Positions 10,476 to 23,192 are shown, numbered from the stretch's first letter. The stretch: DNA of 64,000 nt from Luzula sylvatica (GCA_946800325.1 OX326957.1:56646977-56710976), one strand, 5' to 3'. Translations and numbers: made by a program. Notes: generated by a model from the letters alone, not told the origin.

Positions 10476-11210
10476 ATGGCATAATAATGTACACGTGTTT
10501 ATTTATAGACAATAGAAAATCATGCAATTAGAAACCTTTTCAGTAAAATATTAAATATTAAACTACACACGCCTCTTAATACTACAAACTACAAAGTGCA
10601 CATCCATAATACACACAATCAACATTATATTCATAAATTAATCATCACTAATAAATTAAATAACTTAAATTGATGAATTCAAGTTCATTAACTAAAAAGT
10701 AATATATTATTATTGTTAAAATAGTATTTTCTTAATCATAAAGTAATAAAATCGTGCACTATATTTTTTATTTTATTTTGTTATGTAAATAATATATATC
10801 AAAATTGAACATTTTTAATTTATAATTAAATTAAAACTGTACATATGTGCTATTTATTTTTTAAATACTGGAGATATATTCGATGTATGTTTATATATTG
10901 TGTAAAAAGTGAACCAAATTAAAACAGATTAGTAAACACTTTTTTCGTATCAAAATCATATCAAACTAATAATATCAAAATTTTATCAACCTAATAATAT
11001 ACACTTTCATCTTTTCTTCCAGAAAAAAGCCTTGATAAAAAAATATGGCTCAGGATTTTGCGCACAATAAATTAATATTGTATATCAATAGGTTGATGAA
11101 TCGATGTAATAATGAGTTTGTGTTATTTTGACTGGTGATTGGTGTAATTATGAATTGATTAAGTAACGAATATGATATTTTGAATCATATGGGTACCGTA
11201 ATTTCATTTG

Positions 11211-11263
11211 TGCACACACGCACACGCACACGCACACGCACACGCAGCACACGCACACGCACA

Positions 11264-11295
<32 letters not shown>

Positions 11296-11300
11296 CACGG
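11211..11300. repeat. Degenerate CA/CG-rich microsatellite
   Basis: CACACG and CACG repeats, the degenerate unit 3 counterpart of the CA runs at 353-433 and 6021-6109. Confidence 0.9.
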
Positions 11301-12386
11301 ATCATGCTTTAATAATTTGGTTTTCCACCTTATCAATGTGGTTTTCCATCTAATTAATATCGTTTGCCACATAATTAATACGATTGGTCACATATCATAA
11401 TTCAGTATTTCAAATATTGAACATTCTATGAATTTATTAAATATTGATAATGCATCAATATATTCTAGGGATATTAGTGAGGACAAGTATATTTTTTTCT
11501 TATAAGAGTTCATGTGTGTGTGTGTTGATTTTGTTGTCAGACTTAACAACACAGTTTATTTAAGACTAATTTTGATAGTAATTCAAAATTAGAAGGATAA
11601 ATTGTATATTATCATGTTCAGAAGAACATACTTGATAATTTAATCTTTTGAAAAGATATATAGGAGAAAGTATCCTTTTATGTTTTAGAAATACACTAGC
11701 ATGTACCCGCGCAATTGTGCGGGTTTGTTGTAAAAATACTTTTGTTTGGCTCGCTTACTTTCATTGTTGTGATTTGCGTGGGTATTTCCTTGGCGAATTG
11801 CAGTATGTTTTGTGATGACATCCATAAAAGTTCAAAATGATTGTATGTAAACAATATAAAAGATTGTGTGCGCTAGTATTTACCTGGCCTAACAAATTCC
11901 ATCATCACAAAAGAGGTTCATATATTATGATTTTGAAGTTTAGACCAAATTGAACTATTTTGGCATTTTACGAAAAAAAAAAAATACTTGTGCTGACACT
12001 GTTTTTGTCGTGCAATCCAAACACAACAAATAGCAAATACAGATTATATCACATTCAAAATTTGGCCTATTTTTTTTCTCCAAACTTTTCCTTTGTTCCA
12101 ATTTGGTCGGGGTTGATTCTGAGAATGGTATTAGAAAGTGAATTTTTTGAGGGTTTTTCTTCATGAAATCCTTATCCGGCGGATTAAACTCTCAAGCTGT
12201 AGCTGACGGACCGTCCATAACCAAATTAACCTATAAAAGCTGAATGGGAATTAGAAATTCGGGTATTACCTATGTTGATGTCAAAAATATCAATGCCGCC
12301 TCCCAATGTTCGAGGATGCTGAACAAAAAACAACATAACAAAAGTGAGTTTTTCAAAATAAAAAAAATATATAGGAGAAAGAAAAG

Positions 12387-15300
12387 ATGAAGGGAAAAAG
12401 AGCGATATCTGAAGGTGGTGGCTGGTTCCATTGGGAAAAAAAAGATTCCGACAAGAATCTCCATGCCTACACACCATACAGTGCTCAAATCCCTCTCTTG
12501 CCTACACCATCTCTCACTTCCCATCCCTCTCTCTCTCCAAAATTTCAGCCCCACCGAAGCTCTCCAATGAAGACTAACCAGCCCACTAGAAACTTGCGCC
12601 CCACCCACTTGTCATGTCCCATCAATGGCCTCCCTCAGCAGACCCCATGTCCCCCTCCAGCTAGCCGCCACGCAGCGCCCAAGTGGGGCCCTAACCCCAA
12701 CTATTTACAGAAACACCACCAGCACAATGCAAAGACCCCTCAGGATGGAGACTCTTCTAAGTCCTCTCTCGTCCCTACCATTAACAACACCAAAAAGCGA
12801 AAAGCTTCTTCACCAAACCACCACAACTATGGCGCTTCATCTCACAAGCGCAAATCTTCATGGCCACCTAACCCACACGACCCTTACTGGCAGGATAAAT
12901 GCTGCCGCTGCATGGAGCGTGGTCACTTATACAAGCACTGCCGAAATCCGCGCAAATGCGGGCATTGTGAAGCCACCACGCATCTTTTACGAGACTGCCC
13001 AACCGCTCCAAAAAGCTCCCCGTTGCCAATGCCCCAGCCAGCCTCCATCATCAAAGTTTTTGACCCCCTCGAGCCGAGAGGGATTTTCGGAGATGATGGA
13101 CTACCACCTAATCGCCCAGACATGCTCGTCTGCCATGTCAAGCGCTCAGTGGCCCACCATGCTGAGGTGATTAAGCTTCGACAAGGAGTGGTACTCGATG
13201 CCATGCATGTTAGTCAGCACAACATGTTTGCGCTAACCATTCTTCTCAACAAAGCTAGGCACTGGCCATCTCCATTCAAGCTAGTTTATTTAGGTAAGGA
13301 AAGGTATCTGGTTATCCTCCCCCCGGAGATCAATCGAACCGAGTTCATCAAGTGCGATCTGGGTGCAATTCGAAGGGCCCACTTTGTAGTATTTCCATGG
13401 GAGATCTCCATGGATGCAACGCCGGTCCAATATGACTACCGATGTTGGGCCAATCTCCACTACCTCCCACTCCCGGCATGGAGAATTGAGGAATTACATG
13501 CACTTTTTGTCCAATTCGGAGTCATTCTGGATCACGGACCGCTGGACAACTTATCCATTGTGGAGACACTCCGAATTTGCTTTGCTACATCTGACTTGCA
13601 ATCGGTGCCGAAAAACCTGGGCTACGAAATAGGGGGCCTGCTCCACAAAATCCCTATGGAGTTCTTGGCTCGTGTTGATGAACCTCTGAGATATTACAAC
13701 CCGCCGGATCCTACTCCTCCGAGAGACGAATACGAGACGGTAATTGCGGATCAATTGCAAGAAGAAGAGGCTCTCGATAGAGAGAACCGACTACCGGCTT
13801 TCTCTCCGACCATGTTTTCGAGTGACGACTCATCTCCAGAAAACAGAGCAGTCTCTCCTATTGGACCGCCAAATCCTACCTTCGATTCAGCATGGCTTCG
13901 CCGCGTATGGGAAGCAGTGCCAGAATCAGAAGGCAAAACCATGCTCGCCCAAAAACTAGGCCTTTCCAACCAGACGATCCCGGCACTACAAGCTCCGACG
14001 ATTGCACCTTCGCCCGCCATTAACCTCTCAAATGAGTCGGGTTGGGTTCAGCCCACGGGTCAGGAAGACGTCTCTGACCCACTACAACAAGCCACACAAG
14101 AAAAAGAAGCCACACAACCCCTGGTTTTCCAAACAGTACCAGAATCACCGGTGACAGTAACAGAGCTACAAGACAACCAACCTTTTCCTGACATTCAAGG
14201 GGGACAGGCTGACACTGACGTACTGGCTGGAACAGAGATGCAGGTAGGGATGTCAATGGGTTGGGTAATACCCGTGCCCGACGGGTACCCGACCCGGGCG
14301 GGTCGGGTAATACCCGATTAAGCCTACCCGCGGGTCGGGTATTACCCGATTAAAAAATACCCGGCTCGGATCGGGTAGGGTATGGGTGAGGTCGTACCCG
14401 ACCCGTGGGTATACCCGACCCGAACCCGATTCTTAATAATCCTCATTATATTCATATTTTAATATTTTTTATTGGTTTTAATCTATGTTTTCTACTGATT
14501 ATTTATTATACAACTTATTTTTTTATTTGTTTAGTAAATAAATAAAATAAATAATTTCCTAGATTTATGTTTATTTATTTTCGTTTTTACTGTTATTTTA
14601 CGTTTCTATCAATTTTAGTTTTATTATACAATTTTTGTTAATTCACGGTCCAAAATTTATGTTTAAAAATATTTTGTTGTTTATTTTGTGATTTTGTGAT
14701 ATTATTATGTTATATGAATCTATGATGTTATTTTAATTTGAAAATATATATTTTTCGTTTGTATATTTTAATGTTTTTGTATATGTTTAGGTGTGGGTAA
14801 AATTTCCCGTGGGTAATCCGAAAACCCGCGGGTACTAAACGGGGCGGGTAAAATTACCCGTTTAGTTGACGGGTCGGGTACGGGTATTACCCGATTAAGA
14901 TGGGTAAGGGTATGGGTGAGCCTATACCCGACCCGAACCCGACCCATTGACATCCCTAGATGCAGGGGCAGTGTTTTCAAATCGACTGGGAAAGACAAAG
15001 AAATTTGCTGGAAAGCGAGGAGCACAGAAAGCTGAAGGGGAAGGAACCTCTTCGTGACGATCCCTCGGTCTCCTTGGAAACGCAGACACACATGGGTTGT
15101 AAGTCATTTATTACTCCTAGTTCTACTACTCTAGCAACTTCTTCTAACTTAGAGAGGGTCCCATCCCTAAAGCACTTCTCTAAAACTTATCAGCGGGTCA
15201 AAAAAACACAAAGAAAACAAATTCAAAATACAGGCCGAAGTATTAATGTAAGCCCAAACAAAAATTTTAACCCAAGACGATCTATCAGGACTAGGAAACC

Positions 15301-15706
15301 AGTTTTTTTCTTAGATGGTAATTGTTTGCAAAAACAAATTAAAAGAACAAGAGTCAAAAGATCAAATGCCAACCATGATAAAAGAAAGGGCCAGCGGGCT
15401 GATTTGCTTGGGCTTTTAAAAAAAGAATTGAAAAATCCATGTCCACTTTCAACCCATTATATAAATCAAATTAAAGATCTATGTGGTTTAGGCAATTTCA
15501 CAAGGTCAGAGGCCCCTGACTTAGTGACTTCGGAGGTGGAAGTTGAAACACCTAATAACAATTCTGTCTTTGCTTCGAGTTGTATGAACACTAATAAACT
15601 TAATCTTGTTATGGCAGTCAATAATGAAATTACAGATGAGGATGAGTCCGACGAGGATGATGGAATAGACCTTGTGGACTATGATGAGGATGGTCTAGAC
15701 GATTAG
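12387..15706 (+). pseudogene. LINE ORF1 (nucleic-acid binding), interrupted by MITE
   Basis: The first part, 12387-14244, encodes a Pro/Ser-rich basic N-terminus and two CX2CX4HX4C zinc knuckles: C172-C175-H180-C185 and C191-C194-H199-C204. A segment like the domain found in plant LINE and retroelement ORF1 proteins follows (around FVVFPWEISMDATP and LPLPAWRIEELHALF). The frame then enters the hAT MITE and stops at 14319-14321. The rest of ORF1 resumes after it, from about 14967 to 15706, ending in an acidic tail (DEDESDEDDG). The insert plus one target duplication is 722 bp, exactly the offset between the two reading frames, so they were one ORF before insertion. The role would be RNA binding and chaperoning of the LINE RNP. 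Confidence 0.88.
14245..14958. mobile_element. hAT-type MITE inside LINE ORF1
   Basis: 714-bp element with terminal inverted repeats TAGGGATGTCAATGGGT and ACCCATTGACATCCCTA. A perfect 8-bp target duplication, gatgcagg, lies at 14237-14244 and 14959-14966. An 8-bp duplication and a TAGGG terminus are typical of the hAT superfamily. Both subterminal regions are packed with cgggta/tacccg motifs, presumably transposase binding sites. The core is AT-rich and noncoding. Confidence 0.92.
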
Positions 15707-15781
15707 TCTAGGACCATCAAGCATTTTTTGTTGCTAGTTGTTGTTGAACTTTTATTAATGTTATTTAATTCGTGTAATTTT

Positions 15782-18700
15782 ATGACTTGGAACGTACGAG
15801 GTCTTGGAGGGAAAGACAAGTGCGTAGTACTAAAAGACTCAATTCTTGATGCGGGTTGTAATATTTTGTGTTTGCAAGAAACCAAACTTGATAACCCTTC
15901 AATTTTTGATCTTAAACGATGTTGTCCTTCTTCTTTCTCAAATTTTTGTTTTAAACCGGCTAATGGCTCCAAGGGAGGCCTAATTATAGCGTGGAAAAAT
16001 TGTTTCCAATTGATGAATACCCACGAGGGGGATTACTCTCTAAGTGTGACTTTACAGGGTTCAAATAATTTCTGATTCTTCTTATCGAATATCTATGGCC
16101 CCAATTCTTTGAACCGTAAAAATGATTTTCTTGAAGAATTGAAGAGGCTCAAACCAACCACTGCTACCCCGTGGATTTTGATGGGCGACTTCAACATTAT
16201 TCGAGCTCATCATGAATCGACAAGTGCTAATCCTAACATGGTGTTCTCTACTCTTTTTAATAACACCATTGATGAGCTCTTTTTGGTAGAAGTGCCACTA
16301 CGAGGGCGCTTGTTTACATGGTCAAACAAACGCCCTTCCCCTACCTTGGTAAAGCTCGATCGTATTCTAATCTCTCAAGATCTTTTAAGCTTAAATATTA
16401 CACCAATAGCCCATGATCTTCCCATGGTGACCTCAGACCATATTCCGATATATTTCTCCTTAACCCAAAACACCCAAAGACGCAAAAGACCACTCCGTTT
16501 CGAGCGGTACTGGTTGAAGTTTACGGACTGCGAAAAGACGGTTCAAGAGCAGTGGGTATGTGCATACCGCGGCAATTGTGGGGCTAAGTCCTATGTTCTC
16601 AAATTGAATAATGTGCTGCATGCTCTACGCAAATGGGCAGAGATCAGATGTGCGTCTTTCAATACGTCTTTGAAAGACTCTAAAATGCTGTTACAAGCAC
16701 TGGATGAGGCCGAGGAGCGGAGACCGTTAACTAGTGGGGAGTTCCAGTTGCGGATTGACCTGAGAGAGAACATCTATCAATTAACGGCTATCAACGAGAT
16801 CAAATGGCAACAACGAACGTCGTCGCTTTGGCTCAAGCTCGGAGATAATAACTCCAAATACTTTCACGCTTTGGCATCTTCTCGAAGGATGCACAATACC
16901 ATTTCATTACTCCGAATAGATGGGACGATTTTATCAAACACAAAAGACATCCTAGACACTTTCACCCAATTCTACCGTAGCCAATTGGGAGAGGCGGGTA
17001 CCGATCTCTCTCTTTCTTTAGATTTCTCCACTCTATACTACTCAAATTCCCTGCCACCGAGCACAATGGATGACCCTATTTCAGAGGAAGAAGTGCGGTC
17101 TACGATCTTCTCCCTAAAAAAGGGGAAGGCATGTGGTCCGGATGGAATTCCATCCGAATTCTACCAAGAGTTTTGGAGCATAATCAAGAGCGATGTTCTA
17201 AAAATGATTGCCGAGTTCCAAACAAATAGTTTGGATTTATGGCGGATAAATAAAGCAACCATTTCCCTCATTGCCAAAACACACGGGGCCCAATCAATTG
17301 AGGAATTCCGTCCGATAAGCATCATTAACACTCCGGTTAAACTCATCACCAAAATTCTAGCCTCGCGTTTACAACCAATCCTTCCTTATTTGGTGAATAA
17401 AAAGCAAACGGCTTTCGTTAAGGAACGATCAATCATAGATACATTCATGGCAACCCGAGAGATCCTTAACCTCTACCATAAACGCAACGTGCCGCTCATT
17501 ATGCTCAAAGTGGATTTCTCAAAAGCTTTTGATAGCATCTCTTGGCCTTTCCTTCTCAAACTCCTTCGAGCACGTGGTTTCTCCGAACGTTGGATTGCTT
17601 GGATACACAACCTCTTAAAATCATCGAGTTCCGCAATCCGTATAAATGGATTGGAGGGTCCCTTTTTCTTCCACCAAAAAGGATTGAGGCAAGGCGATCC
17701 ACTATCGCCTATGCTCTTCAACATCGTGGTGGATGTCCTACAATCCTTTCTCACGAAACTCTCTCCCCTATTCTCGGCCAATGCAGTACTAGCGCCGCGT
17801 GCTCTCCAATTTGCCGACGACACGATTATCTTCATTGAAGCGGCGCCGAAAAATCTCAAAATCGTTACATACGCGCTTGAAATGTTCTCACTACTTACCG
17901 GGCTACAAATCAACAAGGCCAAGAGTGCTTTTGTTCCTATAGCCGTCCCGGTGGAATTCCATGATATCACCTCCTCCATTCTTGGCTACCCGAAAAGAAA
18001 TATGCCCATAAAATATCTTGGCTTGCCGCTTTCGATACGGAAACCGAGAAAAATTCACTTCAAGCCACTTATACAAAAATTGCAATCAAAATTGGCTCTT
18101 TGGAAGGGCAAGATATTATCCGTAGGGGGGCGTTTGACCCTTGTTCGATCGGTCTTAAACTCTATGCCGTCTTATTTCATGCAAGCGCTACGCTTGCCTG
18201 CCTGGCTAATAGCGGAGATGGAAGCTCTTATGAGGAGTTTTTTATGGCGGGGAGAGGCAAATTGCAATGGGGGCCATTGTCTGATGAATTGGCAAACAAT
18301 TTGCACCCCCAAAAAGCATGGGGGGCTTGGCCTAATTCATTTGGAGACACAAAATCGGGCACTTCTCTACAAAGCAGTGGATAAACTCTACACTAATTCT
18401 GATTCACTATGGACAGAAACTTTTAAGGAAATCTATGGCTCCCCCATACCAGCGGATTTGCAAACGATCCCCAAACCGTCAAGCTCCTTCTTTGTACACG
18501 ACCTACAGCAAATAGTCCCATTCTACAATGCTTCAGTGTCAGCAGATAACCCCGGAATGGGCCAGAGATGGAGATGGGCGAGTGGCGGTCTTTACTCAAC
18601 CAAATCAGCCTACTCTATGATGCGGGATCCGGGAGTCAAATCATCATGGAATGAGTGGCTATGGGGGTCCAAGACGCCAGTCAAAGTTCGTTTCTTTGCG

Positions 18701-19087
18701 TGGTTAGCGCTAAACAACAGAATCCTAACGGCGGATAATCTCCAAAAACGAGGTTGGCCCAATTCAGAGGGTTGCGTCCTTTGTGCGCAAAATAGAGAGA
18801 CGGTACAACATTTGTTGCTTCACTGTGCTTATTCGACGGAAATCTGGACAGCTATCTGTTCAGAGTTTCAGGTCACTAGGAAAGCGGATATACTGGAGAT
18901 GTGGCTTGCAAACAGAAGACGAGGAGACAAGAACCACAATAAGCGTTGGGGCGGGTTATGGATGGCAACGATATGGAATCTGTGGAAAGAGCGTAATCGG
19001 AGGATCTTCGCAGAAAAGTCCATGTCGGTGGCGAGCCTCTATACCCTCATTCGCCACGATGCAGCTCAATGGTATCTACATTGCTGA
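15782..19087 (+). pseudogene. LINE ORF2 (endonuclease and reverse transcriptase) with one stop
   Basis: The frame is open from 15728; the first methionine that fits the endonuclease is at 15782 (MTWNVRGLGG). AP-endonuclease motifs: LQETKLD, NIYGPN, WILMGDFN, SDHIPI. Reverse transcriptase motifs: GPDGIPSEFYQ, FRPISIINT, VDFSKAFDS, GLRQGDPLSP, FADD at 17810-17821. The C-terminal zf-RVT region has SAYSMM, WLWGSKTPVKVRFFAWL and the C/H cluster around VLCAQNRETVQHLLLHC. A TGA at 16073-16075, in the same frame before FFLSNIYGPN, splits the protein within the endonuclease domain. It is a nonsense change, not a frameshift. Otherwise the frame is open for about 1,000 codons, which suggests recent insertion. 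Confidence 0.93.
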
Positions 19088-20577
19088 ATACACGGGTTGC
19101 TCTGGAGTCGCCTTCTCTCTTTCTACTGATCAGAGAGCACTTCCAAATTGACCTTAAACATGTCATAATTACTGTAATGATTCTTAATAGTATTAGGAGG
19201 GACTAATACTAAGATGTAATAGTTTTGTAACCGGATTTTTCTTTGTTTAATATATCGAGTGAAGGCTATTGCCTCCTCCTTCAAAAAAAAAAAAAAAAAA
19301 AAAAAAAATATTGGTAGTTTTGAAGGGTAAAAATGGAATTTTTTTAAACTCACGTCATCCATTAAAATGTGATTCTGAGTGGGGAACATTATGGGCTTTG
19401 TTGCGAAGATTAACGGTCAACTCGTCAAAAGTAATCTCTTTTCTGGTGCACGTCGAGTTCGTCGAACAATTTCTTTATTGCCGCTACCTCGTCTGTGTTG
19501 AGATGCGCAATTTCCTTAAACAAAAGATGAAAAAAATAATGACAATTTGAAATTTACCCTGAGAATGCATTTCTTCAACTTGTTCATGACGGCTAATTGT
19601 CGAAAGCAGTGCACAGTTTCGTTGAGAGAAATATCAGGAGCTTTCTTCGTGTTACCTCCCCCACGGATGCTCTGCAAGCAAATGATAATCCCATAAAAGG
19701 ATGGTCTAATAAGATGAAATAGAATAATTCAGAAAGTACCGATAACACGTTGAGCCGTCAATCGCTTCTTGGGATATGGACCGTGCATTTTCTTGATGCG
19801 ATCTTTGGCATTACCCGAAATTCTCGCCCATGGATCTCTTCGAAAATCCACCACCAATTTAGTGACCGCTTCAGCCACGCCTTGCTCAGTTTCTGCATTT
19901 GTTCGAAAGTTCCAAATATGAAGTTTGCACATTCCTTGCAAAAACCAGAAAATATGAAATTTAACCAATCCAAATAAGGAGGGATGCGACAGAGAAGAAT
20001 GTAGAGAATTACTCATGTGCTCCAATAATTTCGTAATTTGTCTTCGGTATTTCTGGATTAGTGTAATATCGACTCCCTACTATTTCATTAAATCTTCCTC
20101 CTAAAATTAAAATTGCATAAATTAATTAAATAACATACCAGTACAATATCAATGTGCGCGATCCGACTCCAGCATCGAACTCCAAACTTGCGCGACCTAA
20201 ATGATAAAAGTTATTTCATTAATATCACTATGAAAATAATTAAGATAAAATATAAAAGGGATCTTTTTCTAAATTTACGTGATATTTTTACCAACACCAA
20301 ACAAACCACACAGTCGAACAACACCTCAGCCATACGCACCAACATGAATCACCACAGTCCATGAATCACCTCGCCATAAAAAGTAAGATAAATAAAATAT
20401 ATTTTTAAAGTACTAAAACTATATAATAAATAAATAAAAAATATGAAACCTTTTTAGGTTTTTGACAATCGAGGTCATCGTCAGAGCTCATATCGTAAAT
20501 ACGATACTAAATCCCACTTCTCTGTCTCGAATTTCTTGTTCCGGAAGAATTTGAATCTCACTTTGGATTACTCGTAC

Positions 20578-21085
20578 CAGTTTCTTCCTTTGTAGCCTTT
20601 CGATCCTTAGCTCCTCTTAAATGCTGCACAACTCAATTAAAAATTCATAAATTCATAAATTTAATCTATTTAGAGAAAATAATAAAATTCGAAACCCTAG
20701 ATTAGAACTCTAGATTTTTGAACAAATTATTAGAGAATTTTTTTTTTTTTTTGGCAGAGCTAAAACAAATAAGAACTAAATTATTTAAATTTCACGATCC
20801 ATTATCTTGAAAATTATAATTAAAACAATAGGAAAAGAGACCGAAATCAATGAATTTTCTTTAAGGAAGGTGTAGAAATTGAGCGTAATCATGCTTGCTT
20901 TTCACGGTCCATTATCTTGAAGCACCTCTTATCTCCTTGTCACAATTCCTTTGAAATTCGAAATGAAATCAAGTAAGAATAGACGCAACTCAATTTATGT
21001 AGTTGAAACTTGAAATTGAAAATATAAACCTGAACGACGGGAGGAAATCTGTCCTCACGATGCCCTGAAACACTAATGATTTCCT
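20578..21085 (-). pseudogene. Possible second captured gene fragment, unidentified
   Basis: Minus-strand exon-like pieces inside the Helitron-like element. 21085-21030 follows an acag acceptor and reads EEIISVSGHREDRFPPVVQ up to a GT donor. 20623-20578 follows a gcag acceptor and reads HLRGAKDRKATKEE. The region further upstream (21100-21740) is more GC-rich than its surroundings and could be a captured first exon and promoter. I do not recognise the source gene, and these exons are short enough to be chance. Confidence 0.3.
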
Positions 21086-22292
21086 CTGTTATCCAACAAA
21101 AACAAATCTACCAATTTCGTCAATGTAATTACATCAATTAACAATAATTAAAAAACAACGAAGAAACTGACCACCAACAACAGCGATGGAAGGCAGAGGC
21201 TCCCAAAGAGTCGGCAAACCGTAACACAAATTTGAGTACCTGGTTAAGCTCTTCTTTTTGAACTAAAACATCAGCGTCGCTTGGCCAGCTACGTCGCCAA
21301 CACCAAGCCACCATCGTCGCCAAAACCGTCGAGCTCTGCATGGCCAGCTTCGTCGCTAGCAGCGTCTCCCGCAGCTTCGAGCGTGACGAACGGGAATGAG
21401 AAGAGAGACGGCGACCTATTCTTTGAACACAATTATTTAAACACAATATCCTTGCGCGACTTCTATATTGCTCTAGATTTCATAGAAGCTAGGACTCGCG
21501 GTTTGCAGAGAAAGAGATAGAACCACGGGGTCGTGAGGCAGCTGCCACGGCCGTAAGCTTCGTCCGCGATCGTCGCCAGCACTTGTCACGTCCTAGATAG
21601 GGTTTCGTCGCGAGTTCTTTCTTTTCCGGGTTCTTCCTTCTCTCGACTTCTCTCGAGCACTCGAACGAAGGGAGGGAAGGGAAAGAGCGAAAAAAGAAGA
21701 AACGAATTCGAGACGACGTGGTAGCATGATATTACGGCCCAATATTCTCGATTAGGTCTATTAATAATATATAACAATGTTCTTCTGTCATTTTTATATA
21801 GTTTTTCGTTTAGCAAATAATATGAAGTTCCTCTTTACTTGTATGTTCTTTTTCTTAATGATACTTGTTTTCTTATATTTATATCCTATTGTATACATTT
21901 TAGATTTTGAGATGGAAATATAGCATTTGTTAGTTTATACACAGTTAGCATTCATTAGGAAGATAATACATTATACTTGCTACAGAAAAATACATAAAAT
22001 ATTGTTAATTGCACTAGGAATTAATATTCGTGAGTTGCACGTTATTTGAACTTTTGGACTAATACTTCACAGGTGAAGGGCCATATGAATATGTTGAAGA
22101 TGGATGAAAGAAAAGGAATTAGTGTTAATCAATAAATATACATACAAAATACCAAACAATAATACCAACCAATTCATCACTACAATTTGCATCAACTAGT
22201 ACACTATTGCATTTATCAGTACAATTCGCATCAACAACTGAACTTCAAATATTACAAACAATTTAACAAATAAACATAAACTTCTTTTTTGT

Positions 22293-22440
22293 TGCCAAAC
22301 TTGATATGCACCCCTACTAAACCCCAAAGTTTCACGTATACTCTTGCAAATCGTGAAATATCATAAATGTAGCGTTCATGATATTTCCAAGAATATATGT
22401 GAAATATGGATTTTGTAGGGGTACATGTGAAATTTGGCCT
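22293..22440. repeat. Imperfect foldback after kinase copy 3 stop codon
   Basis: Unit 3 version of the inverted repeat downstream of the kinase. Its sequence is close to the unit 1 copy and less symmetrical than the unit 2 copy. Confidence 0.7.
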
Positions 22441-22465
22441 TTTTTTTCTGTTTCGAGGAGAACAT

Positions 22466-23192
22466 TTAAGCCTTCTTCATCCAGGGGTGGGCTGCAACGA
22501 ATTTCATTCACTTTAGATATAAATCGTGATGTAAAGTAGTTTATAAAATAAATGAGAAGTGTATGAAAGATCGTACTGAGTATGTAGCTGGCGGACATTC
22601 TTCTGTCCGGGTCCTTCTCGAGAATACCAATAAGGAGATCTTTGACACTCATTGAGATTCTCCGCCAAGGACCCGTCGATAAATCGATATCATCATTAAC
22701 TATTTTATGGTACAACTCTTCACGAGAGTCCCCTGCATTATAAATTAAGTACATATTTATTAAGTTTGGATATTCATAATAGCATGTTTCGCATAATTAA
22801 TTTCATAGTATTAAAAGGCAGCACCTTCGAAAGGGCATTTTCCGCAGAGCATCTCGTAGAGCACGACCCCTGCGCTCCATACATCGACTTCGGGGCCGTG
22901 ACTACGAGACAGGATCTCAGGCGCCATGTACTGAGGCGAACCCAATAACGCAGTAAATCGATCCCCTGCAATTGATTAAAAACAAAGTAAATTAATAAAT
23001 AGTAAATAAACAATATTATTTATCTCTGATTAGTTTGTACAAAAAAGAAAAAAAAAACATACCATCCCTGAACCGGGCCGCAAATCCAAAATCAATCAAC
23101 TTCAGAATCTTGTCTCTTCTATTCGAGAACATCAAGTTGTCGGGCTTGATATCTCGGTGCGTTACGTGGTTGGCATGGAGAAACTGAGTTAT

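Larger units (their letters stand above)
5878..11066. repeat. Tandem unit 2 of kinase array
   Basis: Second unit, 5.2 kb. It carries a CA microsatellite (6021-6109), a deleted copy of the Helitron-like element (6578 to about 8219) with a CDPK tail fragment, kinase copy 2 and the promoter minisatellite. Outside the insertions it matches units 1 and 3 closely at the nucleotide level. Positions 6110-6577 and 10480-11066 are unit sequence without a recognisable gene. Confidence 0.85.
12371..19308 (+). mobile_element. L1-type LINE retrotransposon
   Basis: Nearly complete non-LTR retrotransposon: short leader, ORF1 with two zinc knuckles, ORF2 with endonuclease, reverse transcriptase and C-terminal zinc-finger region, about 195 bp of 3' UTR and a poly(A) tail (19283-19308). 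The flanks share a short A-rich target duplication ending in TAT (12361-12370; tat at 19309-19311), partly merged with the poly(A). Unit 2 has the empty site at about 7240-7255. It contains a hAT insertion (14245-14958) in ORF1 and an in-frame stop in ORF2, so this copy should not move by its own proteins. Confidence 0.93.
12270..19892 (-). pseudogene. Captured CDPK C-terminal fragment, copy B, split by LINE
   Basis: Same fragment as 7149-7830. The subdomain XI exon is at 19892-19740, with DPWARISGNAKDRIKK (a tryptophan where copy A has cysteine). The junction exon (LAVMNKLKKC) and the EF-hand exon follow between 19675 and 19343, and the last EF-like exon is at 12318-12270. The LINE sits in the intron between the last two. 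The frame break before ITFDEL is present here too, so it predates the split of units 2 and 3. It is not expected to be functional. Confidence 0.75.
11696..21767 (-). mobile_element. Helitron-like element with captured gene pieces, full copy
   Basis: The 3' terminus (minus strand) is at 11696: hairpin CCCGCACAATTGCGCGGG, then TACATG, CTAG and a flanking T. The far end is inferred from unit 1, where aaataca joins tatataacaatg directly; here the same halves are separated by 11696-21767. The 5' end reads TTATTAATAG rather than the usual TC, so that boundary is less sure. Without the LINE (12371-19308) it is about 3.1 kb. It carries CDPK tail exons and another exon-like segment (20578-21085) and has no Rep/helicase frame. 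The intron-bearing captured exons match the known gene-capture behaviour of plant Helitrons. Confidence 0.65.

Noticed and set aside
15728..16109. Frameshift in LINE ORF2
   Set aside because: Both pieces are in the same frame; the break is an in-frame TGA.
21138..21446. 102-residue minus-strand ORF in the Helitron-like element
   Set aside because: Compositionally plausible but unlike any family I know, and a GT/AG-interrupted reading is equally likely. Left as part of a possible captured fragment.
6578..21767. Autonomous Helitron with Rep/helicase
   Set aside because: No frame with HUH nuclease or helicase motifs was found in any Helitron-like segment.
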